A stretch of 15,060 nt of DNA from an uncultured Oscillospiraceae bacterium (GTDB lineage: Bacteria; Bacillota; Clostridia; Oscillospirales; Oscillospiraceae). Shown one piece after another: positions 8,901 to 15,060 of this stretch. Made by a program: the position numbers and the translations under genes. The stretch spans positions 1 to 15,060 of the forward strand of contig CAJUOA010000082.1 in NCBI GenBank assembly GCA_910587785.1, written 5' to 3'. Numbering within the stretch: the stretch's first letter is position 1; every line of letters starts with the position of its first letter. The notes under the pieces were generated by a model that had not been told where the DNA came from, searched no databases, and saw only the letters and a list, made by a program, of their open reading frames with translations.

Positions 8901-9899
8901 ATGACGATCAAAGACATTGCCCAGCTGTCCGGCTGCGGCGTAGCGACGGTGTCCCGAGTGCTCAACAACCACCCCGATGTCAGCGAGGAGACCCGGCAGA
9001 GGGTCCTCGCCGTGGTGGCCGAGCAGGGCTTCGAGCCCAACCGCAACGCCCGCCGCCTCAAACAGCAGGCGGGGACCGGTATCTCCATCATCGTCCGGGG
9101 AAAGCACAACATCCTCTTTGCCGACTTGGTGGAGCGCTTGCAGTCCGCCCTCCGCGGCGCGGAACGGGACACATCCATCCACTTTCTCGACGAGGAGGAC
9201 GACGAGGTGGCCTACGCCTGCCGCCTCTGCCGGGAGCGAAAGCCCCCGGGCATCATCTTCCTGGGCGGGGACCTCAGCCATTTCCAGGCGCAGTTCCAGT
9301 GCGTGAGCACCCCCAGCCTGCTTTTGACCAACTGCGCCCGGGAGCTGGGCTTTCCCAACCTCTCCTCCCTGACCACCGACGACGAGGCCGCCGCCTACGC
9401 CGCCATAGCGTTCCTCGCCGGGCGGGGCCACCGGGCCATTGGCGTGCTGGGGAGCTGGAAGAGGTCCCAGATCGCCTGCCGCCGGATGCGGGGGTGCCGG
9501 AGGGCCTGCCGGGATCTGGGGCTGGACTTCGACCCCGCCGTCCAGGGCGAGGCGTGCCGCTACTCCCTCCCCGGAGGCTACGAGGCCGCAAAAGCCCTGC
9601 TGGAGCGCTGCCCGAACCTGACGGCCCTCTTCGCCGCCAGCGACGTGATAGCCCTGGGGGCGGTCCGCGCCATCCAGGACATGGGCGGCCGGGTGCCGGA
9701 GGACGTGTCCGTGATCGGCTTCGACGGCATCGCCTTCACGAACTACGTCAATCCCCGCCTCGCCACCGTGCGGCAGGACATCCAGTACATGGCCCGCCGG
9801 GGCGTGGAGGTCCTGCTGGGGAGCATGGAGGGCGGCGCGCCCTTCCATGAGACCGTGCCCTTCCGGCTGGAGACCGGGGAGAGCGTGGCGCAGGTGTAG
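8901..9899 (+). CDS. LacI/GalR-family transcriptional regulator
   Basis: A 332-residue DNA-binding repressor of normal family length. The N-terminal helix-turn-helix (residues 1-23, with the VATVSRVLNN recognition helix) and the hinge (about 45-56, ending NARRLKQQ) are clear. The periplasmic-binding-like sensor domain covers about 60-325, with the TTDDEAAAYAAIAFLAGRGH, FAASDVIALGAVRAIQDMG and VIGFDGI segments of the family. The effector is probably a sugar but cannot be read from sequence. Its own promoter lies just upstream, and it is divergent from the pfoR-like gene whose start site carries an inverted repeat. A kinase of the sugar type follows on the same strand after an inserted-looking patch. 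The last 23 bases have a near copy after the next gene (see 10641-10663). Confidence 0.95.
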   Translation: MTIKDIAQLSGCGVATVSRVLNNHPDVSEETRQRVLAVVAEQGFEPNRNARRLKQQAGTGISIIVRGKHNILFADLVERLQSALRGAERDTSIHFLDEEDDEVAYACRLCRERKPPGIIFLGGDLSHFQAQFQCVSTPSLLLTNCARELGFPNLSSLTTDDEAAAYAAIAFLAGRGHRAIGVLGSWKRSQIACRRMRGCRRACRDLGLDFDPAVQGEACRYSLPGGYEAAKALLERCPNLTALFAASDVIALGAVRAIQDMGGRVPEDVSVIGFDGIAFTNYVNPRLATVRQDIQYMARRGVEVLLGSMEGGAPFHETVPFRLETGESVAQV

Positions 9900-9944
9900 A
9901 GCGCGCCCTTTGGTACGCAAGACGTTCGATGCAGGAGGAATAAA

Positions 9945-10625
9945 ATGGACAGACCTGTTACAACACTGTTTATGTTGATGTCCGTCGACGGGAAAATCAG
10001 CACCGGCGCGGCGGACGAGTTAGATGTCGATCAGGATTTTCCCCAGATCGCGGGGCTCCGCGAGGGCCTGCACCAATATTATGAAATTGAGCAGACAACC
10101 GATCTGTGGGCCCTCAACTCCGGCCGGGTCCAAGCCAAGCTGGGCGTCAATACAAAGGAGCCGCCCAATAAAACGCCCGTGTCTTTTGTGGTGATCGACA
10201 ACCACCATTTGAATGAACATGGGATACGGTATTTCTGCGCGTTATCAAAGCAGTTCGTTTTGATTACCACCAATGCAAACCATCCGGCATTTCACATTGA
10301 GGAAGACAATTTTCATATCATATATCAAGAAGAATTGTCGCTGAGGGACGCACTCATGCGCCTCAGAGCGGAATACGGCTGCGAGCGGATCACGGTCCAG
10401 ACCGGCGGGACGCTCAACGGCTTGTTTCTTCGGGAAAAGCTGTTCGATCATGTCGATATCGTTGTCGCTCCCGTTTTGATCGGCGGCAAGGACACATCGA
10501 CTTTGATTGATGGGGAATCCCTGCTTTCACAAGGAGAATTGTCGAAATTAGGGGTCCTGAAGCTGCAAGAGTGCGTTGTCCTGGAGAACTCATATTTGAG
10601 ATTGCGCTATGAGGTGATCCGATGA
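9945..10625 (+). CDS. RibD C-terminal domain / dihydrofolate-reductase-like family reductase
   Basis: A 226-residue stand-alone RibD_C-type protein, an NADPH-dependent reductase fold. Signature segments are TLFMLMSVDGKIS at the N-terminus and the VQTGGTLNGLFL...VDIVVAPVLIGGKDT block near 150-185. There is no deaminase domain and no neighbouring rib gene, so a role in riboflavin synthesis is not supported; relatives of this sort are often uncharacterised reductases. The ATG at 9945 has GGAGGAAT in front. Codon use is visibly lower in GC than in the genes on either side (many AAA, GAA, TTT, ATT codons), which suggests acquisition from elsewhere. I see no promoter of its own in the 45 bases after lacI, so it may be read through from the lacI promoter. 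Confidence 0.85.
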   Translation: MDRPVTTLFMLMSVDGKISTGAADELDVDQDFPQIAGLREGLHQYYEIEQTTDLWALNSGRVQAKLGVNTKEPPNKTPVSFVVIDNHHLNEHGIRYFCALSKQFVLITTNANHPAFHIEEDNFHIIYQEELSLRDALMRLRAEYGCERITVQTGGTLNGLFLREKLFDHVDIVVAPVLIGGKDTSTLIDGESLLSQGELSKLGVLKLQECVVLENSYLRLRYEVIR

Positions 10626-10640
10626 TCCAGTCCAGCCTGC

Positions 10641-10663
10641 GGGAGAGCGCGGCGCGGGTGTAG
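10641..10663 (+). repeat. Near copy of the lacI 3' end
   Basis: 21 of 23 bases match the last 23 bases of the LacI gene (9877-9899), including the TAG stop. In the matching frame the short stretch reads LRESAARV-stop, which also resembles the usual C-terminus of LacI-family proteins (R-E-S). A tiny frame from ATG 10622 (overlapping the reductase stop) covers it, but at 13 residues it is unlikely to be a gene. It is read here as a remnant of a lacI-type gene or of a duplication. Confidence 0.6.
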
Positions 10664-10676
10664 GAGGCGGTTATAT

Positions 10677-11126
10677 ATGGGAAGGACCCCAAAATGTAAA
10701 CCAGAAAATTTGTGTATTGCAGTTTTGTTCGGAATTTGGCACATTGTAATGCCGCTGAGAGGCTATATGAATGGTGAAATGTCATTTGCGGCAATGGTGC
10801 TAATGGGGATCGGCTATATGATCCTTTCTGGAATTATGGGGATCAAATGGGGACTTCTTTACCGTGTGACAGGCAATCTATGGGTAGGACTTGGCGACCA
10901 TCTATTCAACAATACCGTTGCTGCAAATATGCTCCATGTCATTTCTCTGACGGGCGCAGACGAATTGCAAATCGTCCGAATCATGATCGCACAGCTTATT
11001 TCCTTTGTATTTGTATTGGCAGTTTATTCAAAGAACAAAAAGCAACCAGATGATCCCCGCTTGCAAGAAAACGGAACGATCTTAATCAAAACAGGAGGAA
11101 ACCACCATGTCAACCCAATCCTTTGA
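10677..11126 (+). pseudogene. Truncated CPBP-family (CAAX protease-like) membrane protease
   Basis: The open frame encodes the C-terminal part of a CPBP intramembrane metalloprotease. The second motif FGIWH, the GIMGIKWGLLYRVTGNLW helix typical of the family and the late HLFNN motif are present with three to four membrane segments. The first motif with the catalytic EExxR glutamates is missing, and only about ten unrelated codons precede the homologous part, so the N-terminal half is lost and the protein should be inactive. The frame runs 20 bases into the kinase gene, so its true end has also decayed or been displaced. Low GC compared with neighbours, like the reductase before it. An intact gene with a far-away start is excluded, because the preceding 50 bases carry the lacI-tail copy. 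Confidence 0.72.
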
Positions 11127-12081
11127 CGTCATCGCCCTGGGCGAACTGCTCGTGGACTTCACGGAAAACGGCCTGAGCCCCCAGGGGAACCCCCTCTTCG
11201 AGGCCAACCCCGGCGGCGCGCCCTGCAACGTCCTGGCCATGCTCAAGAAGCTGGACCGCAGCTGCCTCTTCCTGGGCAAGGTGGGGGCGGATATGTTCGG
11301 CGATATGCTGATCAATGTGGTCCGGGAGGCGGGCATCTGCACCGGCTGCCTGGTCCGGGACCCGGACACCCGCACCACCCTGGCCTTCGTCAAGACCCTG
11401 CCCGGCGGGGACCGGGACTTCTCCTTCTACCGCAACCCCGGCGCGGACATGATGCTCACGGAGAAGGACGTGCCGGAGTATCCCCTGGAGCACTGCCGCA
11501 TCTTCCACTTCGGCACCCTCTCCATGACCCACGAGGGCGTCCGGCAGGCCACCAGCAAGGCCATCGCCCACGCGAAGAAGGGGGGCGCTCTGCTCAGCTT
11601 TGACCCCAACCTCCGCCCGCCCCTGTGGGAGAGCCTGGAGCAGGCCCGCACCCAGATTGCCTATGGCCTGGGGCAGTGCGATATCCTGAAAATCTCGGAC
11701 AACGAGCTGGAGTTCATGACCGGGCAGACGGACTTCGACAAGGGGGCCGTCCTGCTTCGGGAGCAGTACCCCAACATCCGGCTTTTGAACGTCACCGCCG
11801 GGGCGGAGGGGAGCTATTCCTACTATGCGGACCAGCGGGTGTTCGTCCCGGCCTGCAAGCTGGGGGGCACCATCGAGACCACCGGGGCCGGGGATACGTT
11901 CTGCGCCTGCGTGCTCAACTTCGTGCTGGAGAAGGGGCTGGAGGGCCTCACGGCGGGGGACTTGGAGCAGATGCTCCGCTTTGCCAACACCGCCGCCTAC
12001 CTCGTCACCACCCGGAAGGGGGCCATCCGCTCCATGCCGGAGCGGGCGGAGGTGGAGGCCCTGCTGGACAGGGCTTTTTGA
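11107..12081 (+). CDS. scrK: PfkB-family carbohydrate kinase, fructokinase-like
   Basis: A 324-residue ribokinase/PfkB-family kinase that phosphorylates a sugar, most likely fructose, with ATP in the cytosol. The substrate-binding N-terminal part has GELLVDF and the PGGAPCNVL signature (about residues 12-43). The second signature TTGAGDTF holds the anion hole and the catalytic base Asp263. Length is normal. The fructokinase branch is suggested by the PGGAPCNVLAMLKKL and DPNLRPPLW patterns, but other sugar or deoxysugar substrates cannot be excluded. The ATG at 11107 has AGGAGG at 11092-11097, inside the tail of the CPBP remnant. No convincing promoter lies directly upstream, so expression probably depends on read-through or on a promoter within the low-GC patch. 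The metallo-hydrolase gene starts 8 bases after its stop. Confidence 0.9.
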   Translation: MSTQSFDVIALGELLVDFTENGLSPQGNPLFEANPGGAPCNVLAMLKKLDRSCLFLGKVGADMFGDMLINVVREAGICTGCLVRDPDTRTTLAFVKTLPGGDRDFSFYRNPGADMMLTEKDVPEYPLEHCRIFHFGTLSMTHEGVRQATSKAIAHAKKGGALLSFDPNLRPPLWESLEQARTQIAYGLGQCDILKISDNELEFMTGQTDFDKGAVLLREQYPNIRLLNVTAGAEGSYSYYADQRVFVPACKLGGTIETTGAGDTFCACVLNFVLEKGLEGLTAGDLEQMLRFANTAAYLVTTRKGAIRSMPERAEVEALLDRAF

Positions 12082-12088
12082 GCAACAT

Positions 12089-12820
12089 ATGATTGAGAAA
12101 ACGTACGCGGTACTGCGCCTTCATTATTCGATGGACGGCGCGGAGCAGGTCCTCTGTCCGGTGGTCCTTTTCGGCGCGGAGGATACGGTGCTGGTGGACT
12201 GTGGGTATCCGGACTCCCTGGAACAGTTAGAGGAAGCGCTCCGCGCCTGCGGGGTGGAAGCGAGGGACCTCACCAAGCTGGTGCTGACTCACCAGGACGA
12301 CGACCACATGGGCGCGGCCGCCGCGTTGAAGGCGAAGTATCCGGCTCTGCAAGTTTTGGCTTCCCCGGAGGAGGCGCCCTATATCGAGGGGCGAAAAAAG
12401 AATCTCCGTCTCCAGCAGGCGGAGGCGTTGCAGGACCTTCTCCCGGAAGAGCGGAAGACATGGGGGGAGCGGTTCTGCAGGAGGCTCCGGCTCCTCCAGG
12501 GGGTCCCGGTAGACGGGCTGATCCGAGAGGGAGACATCTTCGACTGGGGCGGCGGATGCCGAGTCTTGGCCACCCCAGGGCATACGCCGGGGCACCTCTC
12601 CCTGGTTTTTTCCCACGAGGAGTTCTGCGTTACCGGCGACGCGGCGGTGCTGGAGAGCAACGGATTGTCTGTAGCCAACCCCGGCTTTTGCCTGGACCTC
12701 AGGGAGGCGGAACGGTCCCTCCGGCGGCTCCAGGATCTTCCAAGCGCCCGGTACATTTGTTATCACGGGGGTATTTTGGAGATGCAGGCACTCCCCCTTG
12801 ACTTTCCCTCCGGGACGTGA
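12089..12820 (+). CDS. Metallo-beta-lactamase-fold hydrolase
   Basis: A 243-residue MBL-fold protein. The first metal motif reads THQDDDH (H68, D70, D72, H73), that is HxDxDH instead of the usual HxHxDH. The further ligands are present: H169 in TPGHTPGH, D184 in VTGDAA and H226 in CYHGG. HQDxDH variants are a recognised branch of the superfamily, so this is probably active, not decayed. The substrate is unknown; the superfamily includes thioesterases, lactonases and glyoxalase II. The start at 12089 is 8 bases after the kinase stop with no strong ribosome-binding site, which suggests coupling to the kinase. Its last codons overlap the predicted promoter of the B12 unit. Confidence 0.88.
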   Translation: MIEKTYAVLRLHYSMDGAEQVLCPVVLFGAEDTVLVDCGYPDSLEQLEEALRACGVEARDLTKLVLTHQDDDHMGAAAALKAKYPALQVLASPEEAPYIEGRKKNLRLQQAEALQDLLPEERKTWGERFCRRLRLLQGVPVDGLIREGDIFDWGGGCRVLATPGHTPGHLSLVFSHEEFCVTGDAAVLESNGLSVANPGFCLDLREAERSLRRLQDLPSARYICYHGGILEMQALPLDFPSGT

Positions 12821-12826
12821 TAGGCT
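12798..12826 (+). promoter_or_regulatory. Probable promoter of the riboswitch-cbiKG unit
   Basis: The -35 is TTGACT (12798-12803), a 17-base spacer follows, and the -10 is TAGGCT (12821-12826) preceded by TGA (extended -10). It lies across the end of the hydrolase gene. The predicted start is near 12833, exactly where the riboswitch P1 stem begins, which supports it despite the weak -10. Confidence 0.55.
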
Positions 12827-12833
12827 GTAGGGG

Positions 12834-12940
12834 AAGCGGTCTCCCGGAGTTTCCGGCGGCTGAATGGGGTGAGAAGCCCCGCGAGTGGGTCACTGTGATG
12901 CCTCCCTGGAGGGGCTGAGTCAGGTCTGCCGCGACCGCTT
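12834..12940 (+). promoter_or_regulatory. Cobalamin riboswitch aptamer
   Basis: An 8-bp P1 closes the aptamer (AAGCGGTC 12834-12841 with GACCGCTT 12933-12940). Inside are the conserved cobalamin-riboswitch elements in order: a GGGGTGAGAAGCCCC hairpin (12866-12880), CCCGC (12878-12882), CACTGTGA (12891-12898) and the B12-box-like GAGTCAGG (12917-12924) followed by TCTGCC. It precedes two B12-synthesis genes and a terminator, as expected for repression by cobalamin. The subclass (AdoCbl or hydroxo/methyl) cannot be assigned by eye. A 7-bp hairpin (12928-12934 with 12940-12946) overlaps the 3' strand of P1 and cannot form at the same time. Confidence 0.92.
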
Positions 12941-12989
12941 CGCGGCTTCCTGCCGTCACCGGGGACCGCACTGCGCCCGTAGTGTATTT

Positions 12990-13024
12990 GCGCGCCCTGC
13001 CTGAGACGGTGGGGCGCGCTTTTT
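12990..13024 (+). terminator. Rho-independent terminator, riboswitch expression platform
   Basis: A stem of 12 pairs including two wobbles (12990-13001 with 13008-13019, eight outer pairs perfect GC) has loop TGAGAC and runs straight into TTTTT (13020-13024). It sits between the cobalamin aptamer and cbiK, so ligand-dependent termination is the likely mode of control. I did not find a clear long antiterminator. Confidence 0.87.
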
Positions 13025-13062
13025 CGCGTTTTTCAGGAACATATTTGGAAGGAGAACTGCCC

Positions 13063-13845
13063 ATGAAGACCGGTTTACTGGTGGTGAGCTTTGGCACCAC
13101 TCATTTGGATACTTTGGAGAAGACCATCGCCGCGGCGGAGCGGGACCTTGCCGCCGCGTTCCCCGGCGTGCCGTGCTACCGGGCGTTTACCAGCGGCATT
13201 GTCCGGGAGCGGCTGAGGAGCAGGCAGGGCCTTGTGGTGGACAGCGTCCCGGAGGCCCTGGCGCGGATGCGCGGCGACGGCGTGGAGCGGGCGGTGGTCC
13301 AGCCTACGCTGCTCATCCCCGGGGAGGAGTTCGACCGCCTGCGGGCCGAGGTGCTGGCAAACGCGGGGGATATGGCGGTCTCGCTGGGACTGCCGCTGCT
13401 GTGGGATGACGGGGACCTGATCCCGCTGACGAAGCTTCTGGAGCGGGCCTACCCGATGGAGGAGGACCAGGTGCTTTTGGCCATGGGGCATGGGACGGAC
13501 CACAGTGCCAACGGCATCTACCACCGTCTGGCCCGGTGCATGGCGGAACGGAGCGGACGTCTGGCGCTCTGCACGGTGGAGGGCACGCCGTCTTTTCAGG
13601 ATGCCATCGACGCACTCTTAGCGCAGGAGCGGCGGCGGGTCCATCTGGCGCCCCTGCTGTTGGTGGCGGGCGACCACTCCAAGAACGACATGGCCGGGGA
13701 CGGCCCCGACAGTCTGCGCACGCTTTTGGAGCAGGCGGGATTCCAGGTGACGTGGAGCCTGCGGGGGCTGGGAGAGCTGCCGGAGGTCCGGGAGAAGCTG
13801 GTGCGCCGGGCGCGGAGCGCTTTCGAGGTTCTGCCGGAGAAGTAG
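13063..13845 (+). CDS. cbiK: Sirohydrochlorin cobaltochelatase CbiK
   Basis: A 260-residue class II chelatase that inserts cobalt into sirohydrochlorin (or factor II) at the start of the anaerobic, cobalt-early B12 pathway. The family pattern is complete: VVSFGTTH at the N-terminus, QPTLLIPGEEFD in the middle, GHGTDHSAN with H143, E173 in VEGTP, and H205 in AGDHSKND. These three have the same spacing as the metal-binding His145, Glu175 and His207 I recall for Salmonella CbiK. No signal peptide is visible, so it is cytosolic, unlike periplasmic CbiK paralogs. The start at 13063 has AAGGAG 8 bases upstream; the longer frame from 12982 would run through the terminator and is rejected. First gene after the cobalamin riboswitch. 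Confidence 0.95.
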   Translation: MKTGLLVVSFGTTHLDTLEKTIAAAERDLAAAFPGVPCYRAFTSGIVRERLRSRQGLVVDSVPEALARMRGDGVERAVVQPTLLIPGEEFDRLRAEVLANAGDMAVSLGLPLLWDDGDLIPLTKLLERAYPMEEDQVLLAMGHGTDHSANGIYHRLARCMAERSGRLALCTVEGTPSFQDAIDALLAQERRRVHLAPLLLVAGDHSKNDMAGDGPDSLRTLLEQAGFQVTWSLRGLGELPEVREKLVRRARSAFEVLPEK

Positions 13846-13854
13846 GAGGGTGCT

Positions 13855-14871
13855 GTGAGGTTAGCTGTTTTTGCTTTCAGCAGGCGGGGGTGTGAGACGG
13901 CCCGGCGGGTCCGGGGGGCTTTGACTTGGGATGAGTGCCGGTGCTGTGCGCCGGAGAAGTACGCGGGGGAGGCGTTTGAAGCCATCGCGCCGCCCTGCTC
14001 ACGGTTCACGGGGCCGGTGTTCCAGTGGGCGGACGCCATGGTCTTTGTGGGGGCGGCGGGGATCGCGGTGCGGTCTATCGCGCCCTATGTGCGTGACAAG
14101 CGGTCGGACCCGGCGGTATTGTGTGTAGACGAGCTGGGGCGGTTTGTCATCTCCCTGCTCTCGGGGCATATTGGCGGGGCCAATGCGCTGGCGGAGGAGC
14201 TGGCGGAGAAGTTGGGGGCGGTGCCGGTGGTGACTACGGCTACGGATCTGCATGGGAAGTTCTCCGTGGACGCCTGGGCTGCGCGGGAGGGTCTGGCTAT
14301 CAGCAGCATGGGGGCGGCGAAGGAGGTGTCCGCCGCGATCTTGGAGGGGCCGGTGCCTCTGTGCTGTGATTTTCCTGTCTCCGGGGACCTGCCTGCGGGC
14401 ACGGTGGCCGGGGAAGAGGGGGAAATCGGGATCTGTGTCTCGTGGAGGGACAGGAAGCCCTTTGAGAGGACTTTACTTCTGGTGCCGAGGGTAGTCCATG
14501 TGGGGATCGGGTGCCGGAGAGGGGTATCGAAGGAACGTATTGCCGCCGCTGTGGAGAAGGTGCTCGTGGAGAATCAGGTCCATCCGCAGGCTGTAAAATG
14601 TGCCGCCTCCATCGACCTGAAGCGGGAGGAGGAGGGGCTGCTGGCCTTCTGTGAGGAGCGGGGGTGGCCGGCGGCGTTCTACTCCGCCGGGGAGCTGACG
14701 GCGGTGGAAGGAGAGTTCACCGCCTCGGAGCGGGTATTGCGGGTGACGGGGGTGGACAATGTGTGTGAGCGGGCCGCGATGGTTGGTGCGGAGCGGCTCA
14801 TTGCAGGGAAGACTGTCTGTGAGGGCGTCACTGCGGCGCTGGCGGTAGAGGGGTGGACGGCGCGGTTTTGA
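13855..14871 (+). CDS. cbiG: Cobalt-precorrin 5A hydrolase CbiG
   Basis: A 338-residue enzyme that opens the delta-lactone of cobalt-precorrin 5A and releases acetaldehyde during ring contraction in anaerobic B12 synthesis. The N-terminal domain (about 1-120) has VFVGAAGIAVRSIAPYV and the DELGRFVISLLSGHIGGAN motif. A middle linker domain covers about 125-215. The C-terminal CbiG_C domain begins at about 215 with VHVGIGCRRGVS and ends with the VTGVDNVCERAAM segment. The start is GTG at 13855, set by TAGGAGGG, which overlaps the cbiK stop codon; the two genes are therefore translationally coupled and share the riboswitch. No other cbi gene follows inside the window and no terminator is visible after it. 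Confidence 0.95.
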   Translation: MRLAVFAFSRRGCETARRVRGALTWDECRCCAPEKYAGEAFEAIAPPCSRFTGPVFQWADAMVFVGAAGIAVRSIAPYVRDKRSDPAVLCVDELGRFVISLLSGHIGGANALAEELAEKLGAVPVVTTATDLHGKFSVDAWAAREGLAISSMGAAKEVSAAILEGPVPLCCDFPVSGDLPAGTVAGEEGEIGICVSWRDRKPFERTLLLVPRVVHVGIGCRRGVSKERIAAAVEKVLVENQVHPQAVKCAASIDLKREEEGLLAFCEERGWPAAFYSAGELTAVEGEFTASERVLRVTGVDNVCERAAMVGAERLIAGKTVCEGVTAALAVEGWTARF

Positions 14872-14997
14872 GGGGTGCGAGAGGAGCTGGCGCGGCAGGT
14901 ATTGGCAGCGTGCACGGATGATATCCGCCCCTATGAAAGTGGAGCGAAGCAGCATTCATCAAAGCGGCGCACGGGCCGTCGCGCCCTATGAAGGGAT

Positions 14998-15060
14998 GGG
15001 CAGTATCGCCCGCACCGTGCCGGTGGCCCGGTAGTCTCTCCAAAGAATCGTGCTTCTCGG
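14998..15060 (-). repeat. 63-bp dispersed repeat, copy B (inverted relative to 7453-7515)
   Basis: This is the reverse complement of 7453-7515 with one mismatch in 63 bases; it runs to the window edge and may continue. The 126 bases before it (14872-14997) hold no gene, only two CCCTATGAA words (14936 and 14984 areas) and small hairpins. The minus-strand open frame over this stretch is judged a phantom, because it shares its peptide with the other repeat copy in another context. Confidence 0.9.

Noticed and set aside
8898..9920. 340-codon minus-strand frame antisense to the LacI-family gene
   Set aside because: Mirror of a clear LacI-family protein; no promoter or ribosome-binding site on that strand.
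12982..13062. Longer start for CbiK at 12982
   Set aside because: It would translate the riboswitch terminator; the ATG at 13063 has the ribosome-binding site and matches the family N-terminus.
14828..15043. Minus-strand 71-codon frame at the right edge
   Set aside because: Phantom created by the second repeat copy; no ribosome-binding site and overlaps the end of cbiG.

Overview
The window looks like chromosomal DNA from a high-GC, low-GC-lineage-type Firmicute of the gut Clostridia. Oscillospiraceae (the Flavonifractor / Lawsonibacter / Pseudoflavonifractor neighbourhood) is my best guess. The reasons are GC-rich codon use with strong AGGAGG ribosome-binding sites, an ECF sigma/DUF4179 pair, a PfoR-type EIIC protein, an anaerobic cobalt-early B12 pathway (CbiK, CbiG) behind a cobalamin riboswitch, and extragenic stem-loop repeats. 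The lineage is inferred from gene content, not from a database match.

Layout. (1) 2-2956, + strand: the 3' two-thirds of rpoC, a hairpin, then a low-molecular-weight protein tyrosine phosphatase. (2) 2957-3087: a modular stem-loop repeat and a 17-bp bidirectional terminator. (3) 3088-4997, - strand: an ECF sigma factor translationally coupled to a membrane-anchored DUF4179-like partner with a copper-amine-oxidase-N-like ectodomain. A small membrane protein of unknown function (5168-5713) is transcribed away from this pair from its own promoter. (4) 5753-7123, - strand: a stand-alone dihydropyrimidinase/hydantoinase, sharing a terminator with the small membrane protein. (5) 7124-7571: no gene; two hairpins, one copy of a 63-bp dispersed repeat, and a terminator. 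(6) 7572-12820: a sugar-type locus. A PfoR/EIIC-like membrane protein (-) is divergent from a LacI-family regulator (+). These are followed by a lower-GC patch (RibD-C reductase plus a truncated CPBP protease), then a PfkB fructokinase-like kinase and a metallo-beta-lactamase-fold hydrolase. (7) 12798-14871, + strand: promoter, cobalamin riboswitch, terminator, cbiK and cbiG. (8) 14872-15060: non-coding; ends in the inverted second copy of the 63-bp repeat.

How the parts fit. The EIIC-like protein, LacI regulator and sugar kinase plausibly form one carbohydrate uptake and use locus. The reductase and protease remnant look like later arrivals: base composition drops, and a short copy of the lacI 3' end reappears after the reductase. 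cbiK and cbiG form a small B12-repressed unit for cobalt insertion and ring contraction; the remaining cbi genes must lie elsewhere. I found no CRISPR array, tRNA, rRNA, transposase or phage gene. The strongest candidates for something unusual are the inverted repeat bracketing about 7.5 kb, the disturbed lacI-kinase junction, the 18-bp inverted repeat at the start of the pfoR-like transcript, and the sigma/ectodomain cassette. None of these proves a new system by itself.
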